The notes under the pieces: generated by a model
Databases searched by the model: none
What the model was told of the DNA's origin: nothing
What the model saw: only the letters and a program-made list of their open reading frames with translations
Made by a program: the position numbers and the translations under genes
Assembly: GCA_964017155.1 (NCBI GenBank)
Contig: OZ024865.1
Span: forward strand, 45,164,696-45,228,695
DNA: 64,000 nt
Origin: Oasisia sp. SBJ-2009
Taxonomy: Eukaryota; Annelida; Polychaeta; Sabellida; Siboglinidae
Reading direction: 5' to 3'
Shown: piece by piece, positions 13,540-27,220 of the stretch
How positions within the stretch are numbered: the first letter of the stretch is position 1
How the letters are laid out: every line of letters begins with the position of its first letter

Positions 13540-14185
13540 TTGAGTTCGTGACCTTCGTATAATGGCCATTAAATTCAAAACTGATCGGAGCATTCCCCTA
13601 GTCGTGTTTCTCTTACTTTCCTCATGATTGATTTAGCATGGCTGCCCTTTATTAAAAAAAAACAATGCCGACAAAACAATTCTAGAGGACTTTGCAATGT
13701 TTGAATGGACCACTATTAGATTGCCGACACGGTGTGGCAGCAAGTTGCACAGTGTTGAAGCAGCCACGTGAGTGAGTTGTCATCCACCGGCGTCTTGCAC
13801 TTAAGACACCCGGTTGACTGTGTTCACTCGAGCGCAGCGGTATCGTTTTTCTGATGCCGGCCTACACAATGGGAGAGATATTGCTGTGCGCGGCCAGCCA
13901 GGACTTCTTGCGTGAGTAGAACAATATTCATTTATCTTAGTTATTGCTATTGGCAGCCACTGCAGCTTGCAGTGGTTTGGAGGATTCATCACAAACATTA
14001 ACGATATCATTATTAATCCGGCTACACACAAGTATCATGTAAATGTGTGTTTTACGAATGACATGTTTACATCATTGGGCATATGGAGCTGAATGCTTGA
14101 TACGTTATGTGTTTTAGGTAAATGGGTTTCGGATGACTGATCACAATTGTCTATTACTAAACGTCGATGCATCATTTAAGACCAC
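13540..14185 (+). repeat. Dispersed repeat R3, copy 2
   Basis: Diverged copy of 12365-13020, with the same order of blocks, ending in GATGCATCATTTAAG. It is followed directly by relic D, as copy 3 (33110-33560) is followed by relic H, so R3 was duplicated together with the 5' part of the secreted-protein gene. Confidence 0.7.
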
Positions 14186-14269
14186 ATGGAGGTTGACATT
14201 ACAAATAACAAAATAATACACTTGTGTGAATACCTTTATGTGTAATGTGTGTGATGAGTCCTCAGACTC

Positions 14270-15169
14270 CCGTGTGTGTTGCACCATAGGACACAGCTGA
14301 AGGCGTTGTCTGCCCGGTAAGTGACATGTTTCATGGAATTTTCTTGTCTTCTTGTTGTCATATGCTTTGTAGGTAAGTTGGTTTGTTTCATACTTCATTG
14401 AATATGTTAGTTTATTGGGGACATTACAATACTTCGCATTTTAGTAAGATGGCCATCACATGCATTTGCTTATTTCATAGAAAGACAGAAGTTATGGCAA
14501 AATATATCATCGCATTGCTGAAGCTTACCACAAATATTATAGACAACTTTGCTGTGAGATAATATATGATGATTAGTATACGATTAGTTAATATCATCAC
14601 AGTTTTATTTTATATCATTCAATGCTTCATCAATGTGCAATAGGCTATATCGTATTGGCCTCACATTTATCATGTTGTGTATCATTACGTCCGTTAAATA
14701 AATAAAACTTAATTGATCATTGCTCACAGACAAAATAAACCAATATATCAAATGACGTGGACTTACATATGAAAATTTGAAACCGTTGATTTGTGTTCTC
14801 TGGTGTTTCTTGTAAGTTTTTCTTAAAGTAATTCACATGCATGTAGCCTACACATACAAATACATATTAGTATTGCAGTTAATAGTCAGCTCTGTGAGAC
14901 CAACTGTTGCTTTGCCATTCCTGGGGCATAATCGCACGCCCCGTACCTTAGTGCATGTCCGCACAAAGGTATGCCACTATATATGCCTAAACATGTAAAT
15001 ATCTGATGGGATATGCGATTTCTAACTAACAAACTAACAACGAAGTAATATGATTGCTCATTCTGAATGCTAAATATCATCCTCTTAGCGACCACACAAT
15101 GCATTATCTACGGCGTGTTTCATCTTAAGTGTACGGACATGCCCCTACTTCCCCTATGTGCAGCCGAAG
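14270..15169 (+). pseudogene. Relic D: 5' end of a CBM14-like gene, interrupted by a transposon
   Basis: A 5' UTR exon remnant ends at CTGCCCG|GTAAGT (14316). A signal-peptide exon starts at ATG 14494 and reads MAKYIIALL before being cut at about 14520. The rest of that exon, TATGTGCAGCCGAAG followed by the intact donor GTAAGAG, resumes at 15155-15169. The DNA between is the right-hand part of the TIR transposon. No module exons were found downstream, so the gene is dead. The intron after the exon (15170-15350) matches 33943-34130 behind relic H. Confidence 0.8.
14521..15156. mobile_element. TIR transposon copy inside the exon of relic D (left end lost)
   Basis: Homologous to about 10205-11046 and 23715-24552. 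The right TIR, CGGACATGCCCCTACTTCCC, is followed by TA at 15155-15156. The left TIR and about 370 bp are missing, so a deletion followed or accompanied insertion. The exon sequence resumes exactly at the TA, as expected for a TA target. Confidence 0.7.
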
Positions 15170-18100
15170 GTAAGAGTTGTGTGAGCGAGCGTATTATATG
15201 AACGTGTGTAGGTGTGTTCGACAGCGGGTAGTCTGTGTATAATATATGTGAATGTTTTGCGTGAGAACGAGCTGTCTGAATGCATCATATTTGGTTCGAC
15301 GACGTGTAGTCTGACTTTATGTATATGTGAATGCGATGCTTGCATATATGTCGGAGCTTTACTTTTTATTCTTCAAATTGTGTCGAAACAGACCACTCTA
15401 TGGGTGCTTCCCTGCATTAGCAAGTCGGGTAACAGTGCAATGTATCATAAACCAATCAAAGGTTTATGAGGGCAAACCACCAACACACGAACGTTAGAAA
15501 TGTTAGGCGAAACAAACAAAAACAGTTAAACACATTCAAACATGCAACACTCTCGTTGTGCCGTTAACCACAATGCATGGGTTTACATGTTTTTGTTGAG
15601 TTTAACTTTGTCTGACCAGCCTGCACTGTTTTTCGTTGTCTGTTGGTTTGTGATAAAATGGCCCTTTGGGTGACTTGCAAACATTACGCTGCTCTTCTGC
15701 GGAGTGACGCCGACGTGAAAAAGGTTAAATCACGACACACCACGAAGTTGATACACGACTGTTTTTCTTGCTGTTTTTTAGAATAAGAGAACTTCATTCA
15801 AGTGAATCACAAACTATACATGCAGTAGTTGCCGCTGCCACTAACTAATTTGTTTGATGTTTCATGTATCATCGAAGAACACGTATTAAATCCATTTCTA
15901 TTTACCCCGCCATATACAATGGATATGCTGGGTTTTTTTCCACACGATCTCCCTCAGGTAATGCTGTGGTTGCTTTGTAGGAGGTCAATAGCACGTTTAA
16001 TGACCCTTTGCTAAATATTAGTACTTCGAGGAAGTTACTATAATCTATTCATCGCAAAGTCCACATATCGACAGCTGCTGATATTTACGGTTCCATCCTT
16101 CAAAACGGTTTATGATGTATTTTGTAACAAACTGTGAGCAAGTTGCGATAATACTGTTTCAAGCAATAATACAGAGAGATGAGATCGCAAAATTATTGAC
16201 AGAACATAGAATTCCTTTACATGAGAAATGTAAAAGAGATTGTAACTCATTTGACTTCATTATCCTGGCGGAATTACGTTTAGTATAGTACAACAATATG
16301 GTAACATCTAGAACCCTCACCGCCCAGCAACAATATCGTTTCACCGGCAGCCCCCACCTAGTATTAAAACACTCGTTCTGCCGCCCGTTCCGCCCCGCAT
16401 AATTTGTCACAACTGCCTCTACCTGCCCCGCAATGACGTGGCTCACAGATCGCTCGACACCACAACAAATAAAAAAATATCCAGCCCGTGGCGAAGCGAG
16501 GGTTGCCTACCAACGGGTAGCGCTGACTGCCGACCAAAATATATCCCGCACAGGGCCTAATGTTATGTGTGATTAATTTGCACATTGACGACATTAATAT
16601 AATAAATATCCCAATATATGTTTCCAGAAAGTATGCGTTTCATCACAACCATTTCAGTCTGCATCTATCAATAAAATATGTTACATTTATAAGAATGACT
16701 GCAACATCCTTCAAGTGATGTACCAATTATATCAAGCTTGTTATAATCTGTCAATTCTACAATTCATCGCAATGATAATGAATAGCTAGTCGAATATCCA
16801 GTATAATTTTTAGTGGCTTAGTATAGGGAGTGAAGATCATAGACAGAAACACAAATAGATGAATGTACTAACTTAATTGTATTGACTTACCAGAGGATGA
16901 CCAAGTAGGCCTTAGTTCGAATTTGTGCGAGGTATCGAAAGTGTAGAGACAGGGAGGGAGAGAGAGAGGGAGAGAGAGGGAGAGAGAGGGAGAGAGAGAG
17001 GGAGAGAGAGGGAGAGAGAGGGAGAGAGAGGGAGAGACAGAGACAGAAACATAATATTTGCTTGACTTATGACAAATTGCACCATTACCTGTCGTTCTAA
17101 CGCAGGGAATCGTCTTCAGAAACCTACAATCTTGTGACATTCCCACATACTTCACGCAAGTGAAGCAATGACATGTAACTAGTATATTAAGATTGTATAT
17201 CAACATTTCGTATGGAATACGCTGATATATGTCCCACGAAAGCATGCATTAAATCACATCCGTCGTAGCCCCCATTTAATGGTATACCCCATGCAATGTG
17301 TTACGTTATGAAAATCACGTCGGTCATGTTGGTTAATATATCAAACTTATTATCATCAGCCAATTCGAAAATGTATTTCAATAGCTAGTTGATGATAAGA
17401 TTAATTATTTATGACAGCATAGATTTATTGCTTTGTGTAGTGAATAAAAAACAATACAATATATAATTCAAAATACTAAATAAAAACACATAAGCTAGTT
17501 GCATGCATTAACGTATATGTTATTTACGATCCAGAGAAAGGTCAAGCAAGCCGGTGCGAAGTCCGATTAACGCTGTTGTGCATATCGTATAGTGTAGAGT
17601 GTTGTTCGTAATGTATAGGCGTCTTAAAGTTGAATGAATAAAAAATAGAAGTAATTATGTCCGGTTGTGTGTTAAAGGTGAAACAATCGACCAACAACAT
17701 GTACGAACTGGTGACCTTTCACGGAGACACATATACCTGATATGTGCTGATCTACAATGTTCCATGCACAGGTCTTTGTAACATTGAGACGCTATCTAAT
17801 ACATGATGCGACAAAATTATCCGCCATCAGCCGAATTTCCGTTGCAAATGCACTTTGTTAATTGGCCACAGTGGCATCGCAATATATCTTCGCAATATAT
17901 AATCGCAATGAAGCATCCCGTGATGTAATAACCGAAGTGTCCATCTTCAAGACGTGTTTCCAATCAATGAAGAATAATTGAAGAACAATTGCACCTATTA
18001 ATACTACGTTACACCTCAAGGATCCCGTCGTCGCGTTGTGTCACAAAAGGTATCAGTAAGATTTCTTAGACAATTGTGATCAAATGTTTTACATGAACTT

Positions 18101-18500
18101 CACTAATTTTCGACATTTACCTGCAAATAGTACTGCCAATGTGCATTGGATTTTGCAATATATTTAATGCATGATGATCTCAACGACTAACGCGTCATGT
18201 GCGTTATGTTTCTATGCAGTTACGCCATGAAAATAAATGGTATGCTTCCATCATTTACCTTTTTAGCACAACATTGGCTCTGATAAAATGGACGACTACA
18301 GTGTAATTAACCATGTCCATTCTTCTAAGCTTGTATTTCTAATGAGACATGTAAAGTACTGTTGAACATCACTGAATTATGCGAATATAATTACTGTAGG
18401 CCTATCGCATGCTAGGATTGATATTTCAAGGAAATATCTCGTAAATATGCAATGTTCGTGTAAGCTTATTTGGACAACAAATAAAAACACCCCAAAACAA
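15170..18500. other. Intergenic duplicated DNA, no gene seen
   Basis: 15170-15720 matches 33943-34560 and about 16440-16530 matches 34560-34650. The blocks at 16620-16930 and 17215-17570 are a diverged tandem pair, with a third relative at 34640-34810 (shared GGTCAAGCAAGCC-type sequence). Short open frames are not conserved in a coding way. Confidence 0.5.
16951..17046. repeat. (GA)n / (GGGAGAGAGA)n microsatellite
   Basis: Purine tract of GGGAGAGA-type units. It produces a spurious Ser/Leu/Pro-rich frame on the minus strand. Confidence 0.9.
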
Positions 18501-18504
18501 ATTA

Positions 18505-19707
18505 ATATCATAGCAGTAGCTTTATTGTAGCGATGTGTTCATCATACAGTCTTTACGGTTACAAGAAACCATGCAGGTGCACATTCGGAGAACATTCTCT
18601 CCACAATGGTCGCTGGTTACTTCTGTCTTCAAAGTGTAACACGTTGACCCGTAAACACCACTGTAATATGAAACACAAGACGTGTAATACATTACTCTAT
18701 ATTTCATTGATAAAATCAACATTACTAGTGCAGCAGCTATGACCTCAGAAATACAACAGACTAGAAGGACGGAATACAAATCTGCGCAACCCACCGTAGA
18801 ATATTGTTACACATCTACGGGCGAACACATAGACAGTTCACTGACCAACCTTGGTAGTTGTTGCGCAGTCAGGATACCGTTTGTCATAACATCTCAATTT
18901 AAATAAATTTATCTAATTTGCATGAGTACATTTGAAACATGCTGATTATAATATAAAATGTATAGCCAATTGTCTGCAAGACAAATAATGACCAGAACGA
19001 TAGTCAGATAAACCAACAAATGAGGAACGTCATCTAGTCACCTTTTGCTACACACTTAGCGCTGGCCAGAGCAGCCGTTGCACCTGCTGACACAACGATG
19101 GCGATGACAGTCGTGGTTACGTCGGTTCCAGGGGCATCTCCTGTAGCGAATGTGACTTCCATATCTGCTGAAGACGTAGCTTCCGCATCCGTTGCAAACG
19201 GTCGCCTGCCAGCCACTGTACCTCTCACAGTAAGTCTCTCTGCAACCTGCGGAATACAGTATGCGTATGAATACTAATCGCAATTGTGCATATATCAATA
19301 ACACATTCGTCGATTAATAAGAACGTTACTTTCTCTGCTGCAAATAAAACGAAATAGACATGAAGATATATCACCAAGTAATTAACACAAACGTTTTAAT
19401 CAGAATATAATTGATAGTCAGAACTCAAATATGTTACGCAAATATTTTAAGGAACATGGTCAATAAATCAGTCTAACGACAAGCGGTATCAGTTTGTGGG
19501 ACCTTTTGGTCTATCATTAATATTGTTTATGAATACATATGGATTGTACACGAACCGCAGCGGCCGAGTCCCGGGTTAGTACGACTGGTTCACACGAGCG
19601 GTAGTACATTGATCCGCGGTTACACTGGTAGTAGTAGCGACCGGAGAAGTAGCTCGAATAGTAAGAGTAGACGCTTCGCGTGTAGATGCAGCGATCCCTG
19701 GGTGCTC
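18505..19707 (-). pseudogene. Relic E: 5'-truncated, frameshifted CBM14-like gene
   Basis: On the minus strand, the module-2 exon (19707-19556) reads GAPRDRCIYTRSVYSYYSS and so on. It has lost its first Cys (C to P) and has a 5-bp deletion plus a 1-bp insertion after YYRSC, which shift the frame. The module-3 exon (19246-19056) is open to its stop, but two conserved Cys are Ser (SYVFSRYG and CNGCSGQR). A 3' UTR exon follows at 18660-18505 with AATAAA at 18526-18521. No signal-peptide or module-1 exon is seen upstream; a LINE-bearing segment begins near 20040 instead. Confidence 0.8.
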
Positions 19708-20039
19708 CTTTAAAAACAAAACTATTTTGATAAGTTATTATATAATACACTATACCGCCACCAAGACTATCTCAGATGCTTTACAATTTACTCGCTAGCA
19801 GACCTGTTCAGTTGAACAGTATATCCACTTATTAAGACTTCCAGCATTCCTGAAATTACTGCTCGAATATTACACGTACACAAATATCCAACCTTTTTAG
19901 TAGTATGAATACTCATACATACAGTAGCCTTGTCGAACGTCTAGTTGTCTCCAGTATACGGCAATATTATATTAACTGACTATTATCTAGCTATTTTGTC
20001 CACAACGTTATGGTCTTTAGTAATTTTTTTCAGGACATT

Positions 20040-20350
20040 TTACCCTACACCGACCTTAGGGTGGTTACATCCAGGGTGCTTGCCGTCCTCACTGGTTCTG
20101 ACTTCAGTAAGGCGTTTGATACAGTTGTGAGGACCGAGATATGGCAGCTACTGAAGAAGTGTTGATGCCCAAAGAAGTTCATAACTACGATCGAAGCTCC
20201 ACATACCGGAAGGATGACGAAGGTTAGTGTTGAAGGGGAATTCTCGGAATCATTCAGTGTTACAAATTGGGTAAATCAAGGTTGTTAACTGGCCCCCACG
20301 CTCTTCTCCATCTTCCTATTGGATGTGATACCATTATACAACGGGTTGAT
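20040..20350 (+). mobile_element. LINE reverse transcriptase fragment (inverted duplicate of 8765-9100)
   Basis: With small frame breaks the + strand reads FSKAFDTVVRTEIWQLLKK, then VSVEGEFSESFSVTNWVNQG and APTLFSIFLLDV. These are RT motifs 2-4 of a non-LTR element. It is the mirror copy of the relic downstream of gene A and marks the outer end of the R5 inverted duplication. Confidence 0.7.
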
Positions 20351-20878
20351 CCGCCTTGCATTTGTTACGGTAACTTGGAGTTCTTCTCTGAGCTCGTCAG
20401 TATCCATTCCTCGTTTGATTTTTGAAGAAGCTTAGTTGTTACTTGGTTGTTAAATAAACACATTTGAAAATGTCGGCCTTGTACGTGTTCCCATCAGATG
20501 AGTTTTCTACAGCAAACTACATTCTTTTAAAATAAATGGGAGATAATTAACTGGTACAATGTAGCGAAACTATTCGAGTGAATTCTGCGAGAGCAATCAC
20601 GTCAAACATATCTGACAAAAGGTTATCCGGACACTTGAATCAAACGAAGTCACAATATGTTTACCATGAAGTGGATATCAAAACAATTACTATGAGTATA
20701 CATCATGGCGACTGTGGCATACATATAAAGGCTTAATTATGTACCAAAAACTGCATTCCTCAAGATTCAATCAGCGTAGTTACAGCGCAACGCGCTGATT
20801 CATAGTTATTATTTTGACTTGTGGCAATGACATAGCTATGATAGATCTTCAAGGACTGTTGCATATCTGTATACTATG

Positions 20879-21007
<129 letters not shown>

Positions 21008-21239
21008 TTATTTACTTATATTTATATATTACACATTTATATTAACAAATATGTGTTGTAGATCGATGTGTCGTACCCGTGGCCGTGACATACATGTTGC
21101 TACAAAATAAATCATTATATAAAAGGTTGAGTGAATGTGGGCATGAATGGTCAACGCGTGTTATAATACATGTTGTTTTGAAATATAACGTGATATTTTC
21201 GAAAATGTCTTAATTCATCTAACGAATAAAGCAATATTC

Positions 21240-21537
21240 AAACAAAGATACAAGTTTCATTTTTATTGTAGCGAGATGTTAGCATAATCCTGCTGGTTAC
21301 AATCTAAGTTGTAGATACATGATCTTCAAAATGTATATCCGCAGGCGTACGCGTGTGCCAAGTTTGTTTTCGAACATCCGTGAACACTCCTACAAACAAA
21401 AACGTAAATTATATATACGATGATTACACAGTGTCCACATGTATAACCACTACGATACATAAATATGTATATATATATAGACAGAGAGAGACAGAGAGAG
21501 AGAGACAGAGAGACAGAGTGAGAGAAAGAGACAGAAG

Positions 21538-21571
<34 letters not shown>

Positions 21572-22189
21572 GAGAGAGAGAGAGCAACGATGTAATCTTG
21601 CAATTGTCCGTGAACACCAAACATAAATCCAGTAACCGCCGACGTAAAACAAACTTCAATTAAATGTAAAAAGCATATTAGCTGTTTCTATGTATTACAC
21701 TAGTTTAATATAATCCAGAAACCAATCCATGCTTAGGAGAAACTGTACACCAAAATGCAATCCCAAACAGGATAGCAGCTGGGTAAACAGTGCGCTGTGA
21801 TGATATAAATATTGATAAATTAACGCTGATTTCACCTGTAATAAAGAGTCACATTTTTATATAGCGAAGTATTACTCACTGGCACAAACAAAACCAGCAT
21901 TCTGATCAATGACCATAATGTGTAGTGCCTGACTAAGCAACAATAGAGAGATAAGAATAACACAAAATTAAACTTAGCAAATTACCTTACGCTACTTGCT
22001 TATCGTTCGCCACAGCAGCCGTTGCACCTGCTGACACAACGACGATGTTGACAGTCGTAGTGGCGTCTGTTCCAGGGGCATCTCCTGTAGCGAATGTGAC
22101 GTCCATATCTGAATAGACGTAGCTTCCGCAACCGTTGCAAACGGTCGCCTGCCAGCCGTTGTACCTCTCACAGTAAGACTCTCTGCAGC
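21240..22189 (-). pseudogene. Relic F: module-3 exon and 3' UTR exon of a CBM14-like gene
   Basis: The minus-strand module-3 exon (22189-22000) reads CRESYCERYNGWQATVCNG. A 1-bp deletion in the TACTGCAGA block then shifts it into the second frame. The shifted frame stays open to the stop before the splice donor (21987). The 3' UTR exon is 21389-21240, with acceptor TTTGTAG and AATAAA at 21267-21262. No upstream exons are present. Here the intron holds a (GA)n tract where gene A has (TA)n. Confidence 0.8.
21478..21585. repeat. (GA)n microsatellite in relic F intron
   Basis: GAGAGACA-type purine tract next to a short TA run. It creates spurious Ser/Leu-rich minus-strand frames. Confidence 0.9.
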
Positions 22190-22244
22190 CTGCGGAACAA
22201 AATTCCATACATTGTCTGACAACTATTACATAATTGTGAAATAA

Positions 22245-22870
<626 letters not shown>

Positions 22871-23278
22871 CTTTGTTTGAATATTGCTTTATTCGTCAGA
22901 TGAATTAAGACATGTTCTACCTATTATATAATGATTTATATTTAGCAAAATTCATGTCACGGTCACGGGTACGACACATCGGTCTACAACACATATGTGT
23001 TAACATAAATGTGTAATATATAAGTATAGCTAAATAAATATATATATTTATTTGTTCATAGTATACATATATCACATATGCAACACTACATGAAGATCTA
23101 ACATAGTTAACACATCAAATTAATCACTACGAATCAGCATGTTACGCTGTAATTACGCTGTGAGCATCTTGTGGAAGGCAGTGTTTTGTATATCAATAAG
23201 TCTTTATCTATATGCCACAGTCATCTTAATGTATAATCATATTTATTTTTTTGATATCCACTTTATGGTAAACTTAGT

Positions 23279-24552
23279 GTGAACTTTGAGGCATCGAGTA
23301 ATATCTGGATAGTGAACTCATGCTAAGCAGCAACGTCTAACCCCCAAATCAACCATTCGCACATACCTTTTGATAGAAGTGAATAAGTAAAAAATTATGA
23401 CATACAATTTTATTTTCGTAAAACATTATGTAATTTTACTCATATGCTGTTATGTGTATTACATTAACTGTACGGCATGCATATACATGTTCTTTCATCA
23501 TTCCAAATTGCATTTTAACGTTTTACGATGTGTGAAATAAAGGATACTTTCATAAGCAGTATTTTCGCGCAATTCAGAATTGTTCACGGGCTGGATGCTT
23601 GGGGCAGGTTCGCACAGGCCGGTGCGGTAATGCCCCACCCGCCGTACATACGTATTTATGCATCGGTGCCTATAATATTATATAGTCTACTTAGGTACAT
23701 ATTGACATACTTCAGTTGCTTACCACAAATATTATAGGAGACGTTGATGTGAGATAGTATAATATATACTTTTATATATTTTCATTGCGATAGGCTATAT
23801 CGTGTTGGCCTCGCATTGTCCATGTTGTGTATCATTAGGTCCATTAAATAAATAAAGCTTAATTGTTCAACAAGATGACAAATGATGTATAATCTATAAT
23901 ATAGAACTTTGCCCGTATACGATAGTCCATTCAAAGACATGCTCGCACGCCCGACAAACTGAGTTTTGAATTTGACATTGCGCGGTACGAAGCCACATAT
24001 GCTGTTTTTAGCTAGAAGACATCAGAGAAGCAAGGTTGCAAACATTGACTTTACCCGTTACAAATCCATGCTGTTGTTTGCTTTGACGCTTAAAGAGGAA
24101 TAAACATGGACTATGATTCAAGGCCACTATTTTCTCAACTTTACTAATATATGAAAACTGCAAACCTTTGATTTGTGTTCTCTTGTGTTTCTTGTAAGTT
24201 TTTTAAACGTAATGCACGTGCCTGTAGCCTACACGTACCAATACATATTATTACTGCAGTTAATATTCAACTCTGTGAGACCAGCTGTTGCTTCGCCATT
24301 CCTGGGGCATAACCGCACACAGTGTGAGGCTATGCCCCCTACCTTAATTGGGGCATGTCCGCACAAAGCTATGCCTCTACATTTGACCAAATATTGAAAT
24401 CTCTGATGGGATATGGGATTTCTTAACTAACTAACAACAAACTAATATAATTGCTCATTCTGAATGCTAAATATCACCCTCTTAGCACACACAGTGCATT
24501 ATCTATAGCGTGTATCACCTTATGTGTGCGGACATGCCCCTACTTCCCCTAC
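23279..24552. mobile_element. TIR transposon copy 2 (left TIR lost)
   Basis: Homologous to 9848-11046. The right TIR and TA are intact (to 24552). On the left, homology starts just after the TIR, at ACTTTGAGGCAT, and is fused to the R5 flank. Extra TIR-core copies lie inside: GGGGCATGTCCGCAC at 24350-24364, and a GGGGCAGGTTCGCAC / GGTGCGGTAATGCCCC inverted pair near 23603-23636. Confidence 0.65.
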
Positions 24553-26560
24553 TGGATTCAATGAAATTACAATCTGGCATTTTTGTTCAATTTAGCCAGC
24601 GTGATGTCATATACATAAAGTGTTCCATATCATTCATACAAGTTTGTTGTTGTGGTTTAGGACTGCACTATGTCACATCGTTTCATAACCAATTCTTTAT
24701 CGTAAGGACGTAGACATGCAAAGACGACATGAAGAACATCTCCTGTTCTTGTGTGTTTGTTTTTATGTTTGTGCATAGGTCGGTACGTCATAAAACATAG
24801 CTTCGCATTCAATGATGACGGTTACTGAAGTGTGTAAAACCTTAATATTGAAGTGTATTATTTTGTTGAAAAGTTAAGTATGACATATATCGTAACTATA
24901 ACATATATATATATATATATATATTACTGAATTATAATATATTCCCACAAACAAAAACCCACGTATCTTATGAAAAAACATATTGTACACACAAATACAA
25001 TCTTACCAAACAGCACGCACACAATCACGCGTAACGTCACCTATGCAGACTCACATGAATACATAAAACATACACACATAATGTAAATAATTGTTGCGTA
25101 ATAAGCGATATTTGAGTACATTTACCAACGTATTTGTTACCTGGAAAATTAGAGGCTTCATGATAGATGGAGTATATCTCAGTCATCTTCGCTTCGACGA
25201 CGACAAAATAATCTGCGCTAACATACGTGAAGGTGAACAAATTGACTCGAAAGGTGATGGTAGAAAATGACACAGTAATATACTCCAACACCAATCAGAT
25301 AGAAACCATTGAAAGCTAGACATACAAGGAACTGTGGTACACAGAAGATACATACAAAGTAAGACACATATATTATAAGATGAATAGCAGATAAGTATAC
25401 AAATCACGCCTACATACAGCAGGTAGAATCGGTGCAAAAACGTGGATACTTTCTTCCAGCAGGCACAGAAAAGGTTGCAGCGGTCCAAGCAAAACTAGAA
25501 AAAGTATGTCATATATAAATTATCTTGAGAAAAGTAAGTGACAAATTGAGGAATAGGTGCGTGCGTGTGTGTCTCAATATAATGGTCAATGTTTTCAGCG
25601 TCTCGTATCTGTGAAGTATTAGACAGCTAACACTGCAACAAAATGTATGGTATTACAATCTCGTTTTTACACATTACTTTTTATTAGATTGATTACCCTA
25701 CACCATGAGCTAGTATGGTTTGTTTTATGACTAACCGACGCTCGCTCGAGAACCAAAACACAAAAACACAAACTGTCTGTCTTAATGCCGTCTTTGATTG
25801 CCTACATGTCAACGGATTACTCAGTGAACGATCTATTATATCAACAATTCGCTTTTTCTCAAACCGCTGAAGAAACATGCAACTTTGGTGTCAGTATGCA
25901 CCACGCTTTTCTTAGGTAATAGACATGTCTTCACTGAACATCGCCATAATCCTGTACAACAGTTGCATATAGATGTTTGTCATCACTGCACATTGCCTGT
26001 TCATATATCGGTGTGTTCGCTTATGTACCTTTACCCGTATATGCGATATTTATGTTTATATATACATGTTTGCGAGTTTATGCAGTTCGGCGACTTTAGG
26101 TGTAGGAATGTAGATTTGCATGTTTTGTTCGGGGAGTATATATGTATGTTTGTTCACTGAATATATATTTTATTTAATGGTCAGCGATATCCGTCGTTCG
26201 TTTCCATGATTTTAGACAGCTAACAGGCAACACAATATACAGTATTTAGTCGTGTCTCACACACATTAGTGAACACCTGGGTAATGACTCTACACCACAG
26301 GCTACAAGTACGTTTTACGTTCGGCAGAGAACTAGACTGCAAAAACAACCATCTAATGTGCCTTAATGTCGTACTTGATTGATGTCAATGGATTGTTCAT
26401 GCATCGGCGTCATATATTATAGCAAGAGGAGCAATAAAATGGTTGTTATAGTATAGCACCTGGAATAAAACAAAAACAGAGCGTCGTTCGCTTTTCCCAA
26501 ACCGTTAAAGAAATGTACGACTTTAATGTCGTTTACGCGTCACATTGTTCTTTGACACAA
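24553..26560 (+). repeat. R2 element copy, longer version
   Basis: 24553-25870 duplicates 11047-12360. 25870-26560 continues with the second internal unit found at 3240-3970 (ACAGCTAACAGGCAACACAA near 26217; GTCGTACTTGATTGATGTCA near 26366). It shows that R2 is a part-a / unit 1 / unit 2 composite. Confidence 0.7.
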
Positions 26561-26652
26561 CACATGTTATCATTGATGAAATACACATATTGTAGGCCGG
26601 ATATACCAGAACAAATTACATATTTATGTTAGCCAATTGAGCACAGGAAAAT

Positions 26653-26655
<3 letters not shown>

Positions 26656-26729
<74 letters not shown>

Positions 26730-26808
26730 TATATACATTCACATATACGGTTGAGCAGTGTAAAATCACTATATATATACACATATATATATATATACAT
26801 ATGTATGT

Positions 26809-26905
<97 letters not shown>

Positions 26906-26906
26906 G

Positions 26907-26938
<32 letters not shown>

Positions 26939-26951
26939 CAGATATATATAT

Positions 26952-27018
<67 letters not shown>

Positions 27019-27019
27019 T

Positions 27020-27093
<74 letters not shown>

Positions 27094-27165
27094 CTATAGA
27101 GAGAAAGACAGAGAGACAGAGAGTGAGAGAGAGACAGAGAGCGAGAGAGAGAGAGACAGAGGCAG

Positions 27166-27218
<53 letters not shown>
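26656..27218. repeat. Compound microsatellite block: (TA)n, (TAGA)n, (GA)n
   Basis: TA tracts at 26656-26722 and 26816-26902, then GA, TA, a long GATA/TAGA array at about 26950-27092, and GA-rich repeats to 27218. All frames across it are low-complexity artefacts. Confidence 0.95.

Positions 27219-27220
<2 letters not shown>

Noticed and set aside
13801..14031. Minus-strand ORF ending RPASEKRYRCARVNTVNRVS
   Set aside because: It lies in repeat R3 and is not kept open in the other two copies.
16310..16560. GC-richer stretch as a tRNA or structured RNA gene
   Set aside because: No cloverleaf, A/B box pair or rRNA-like sequence could be found by eye; part of it recurs at 34560-34650 as duplicated DNA.
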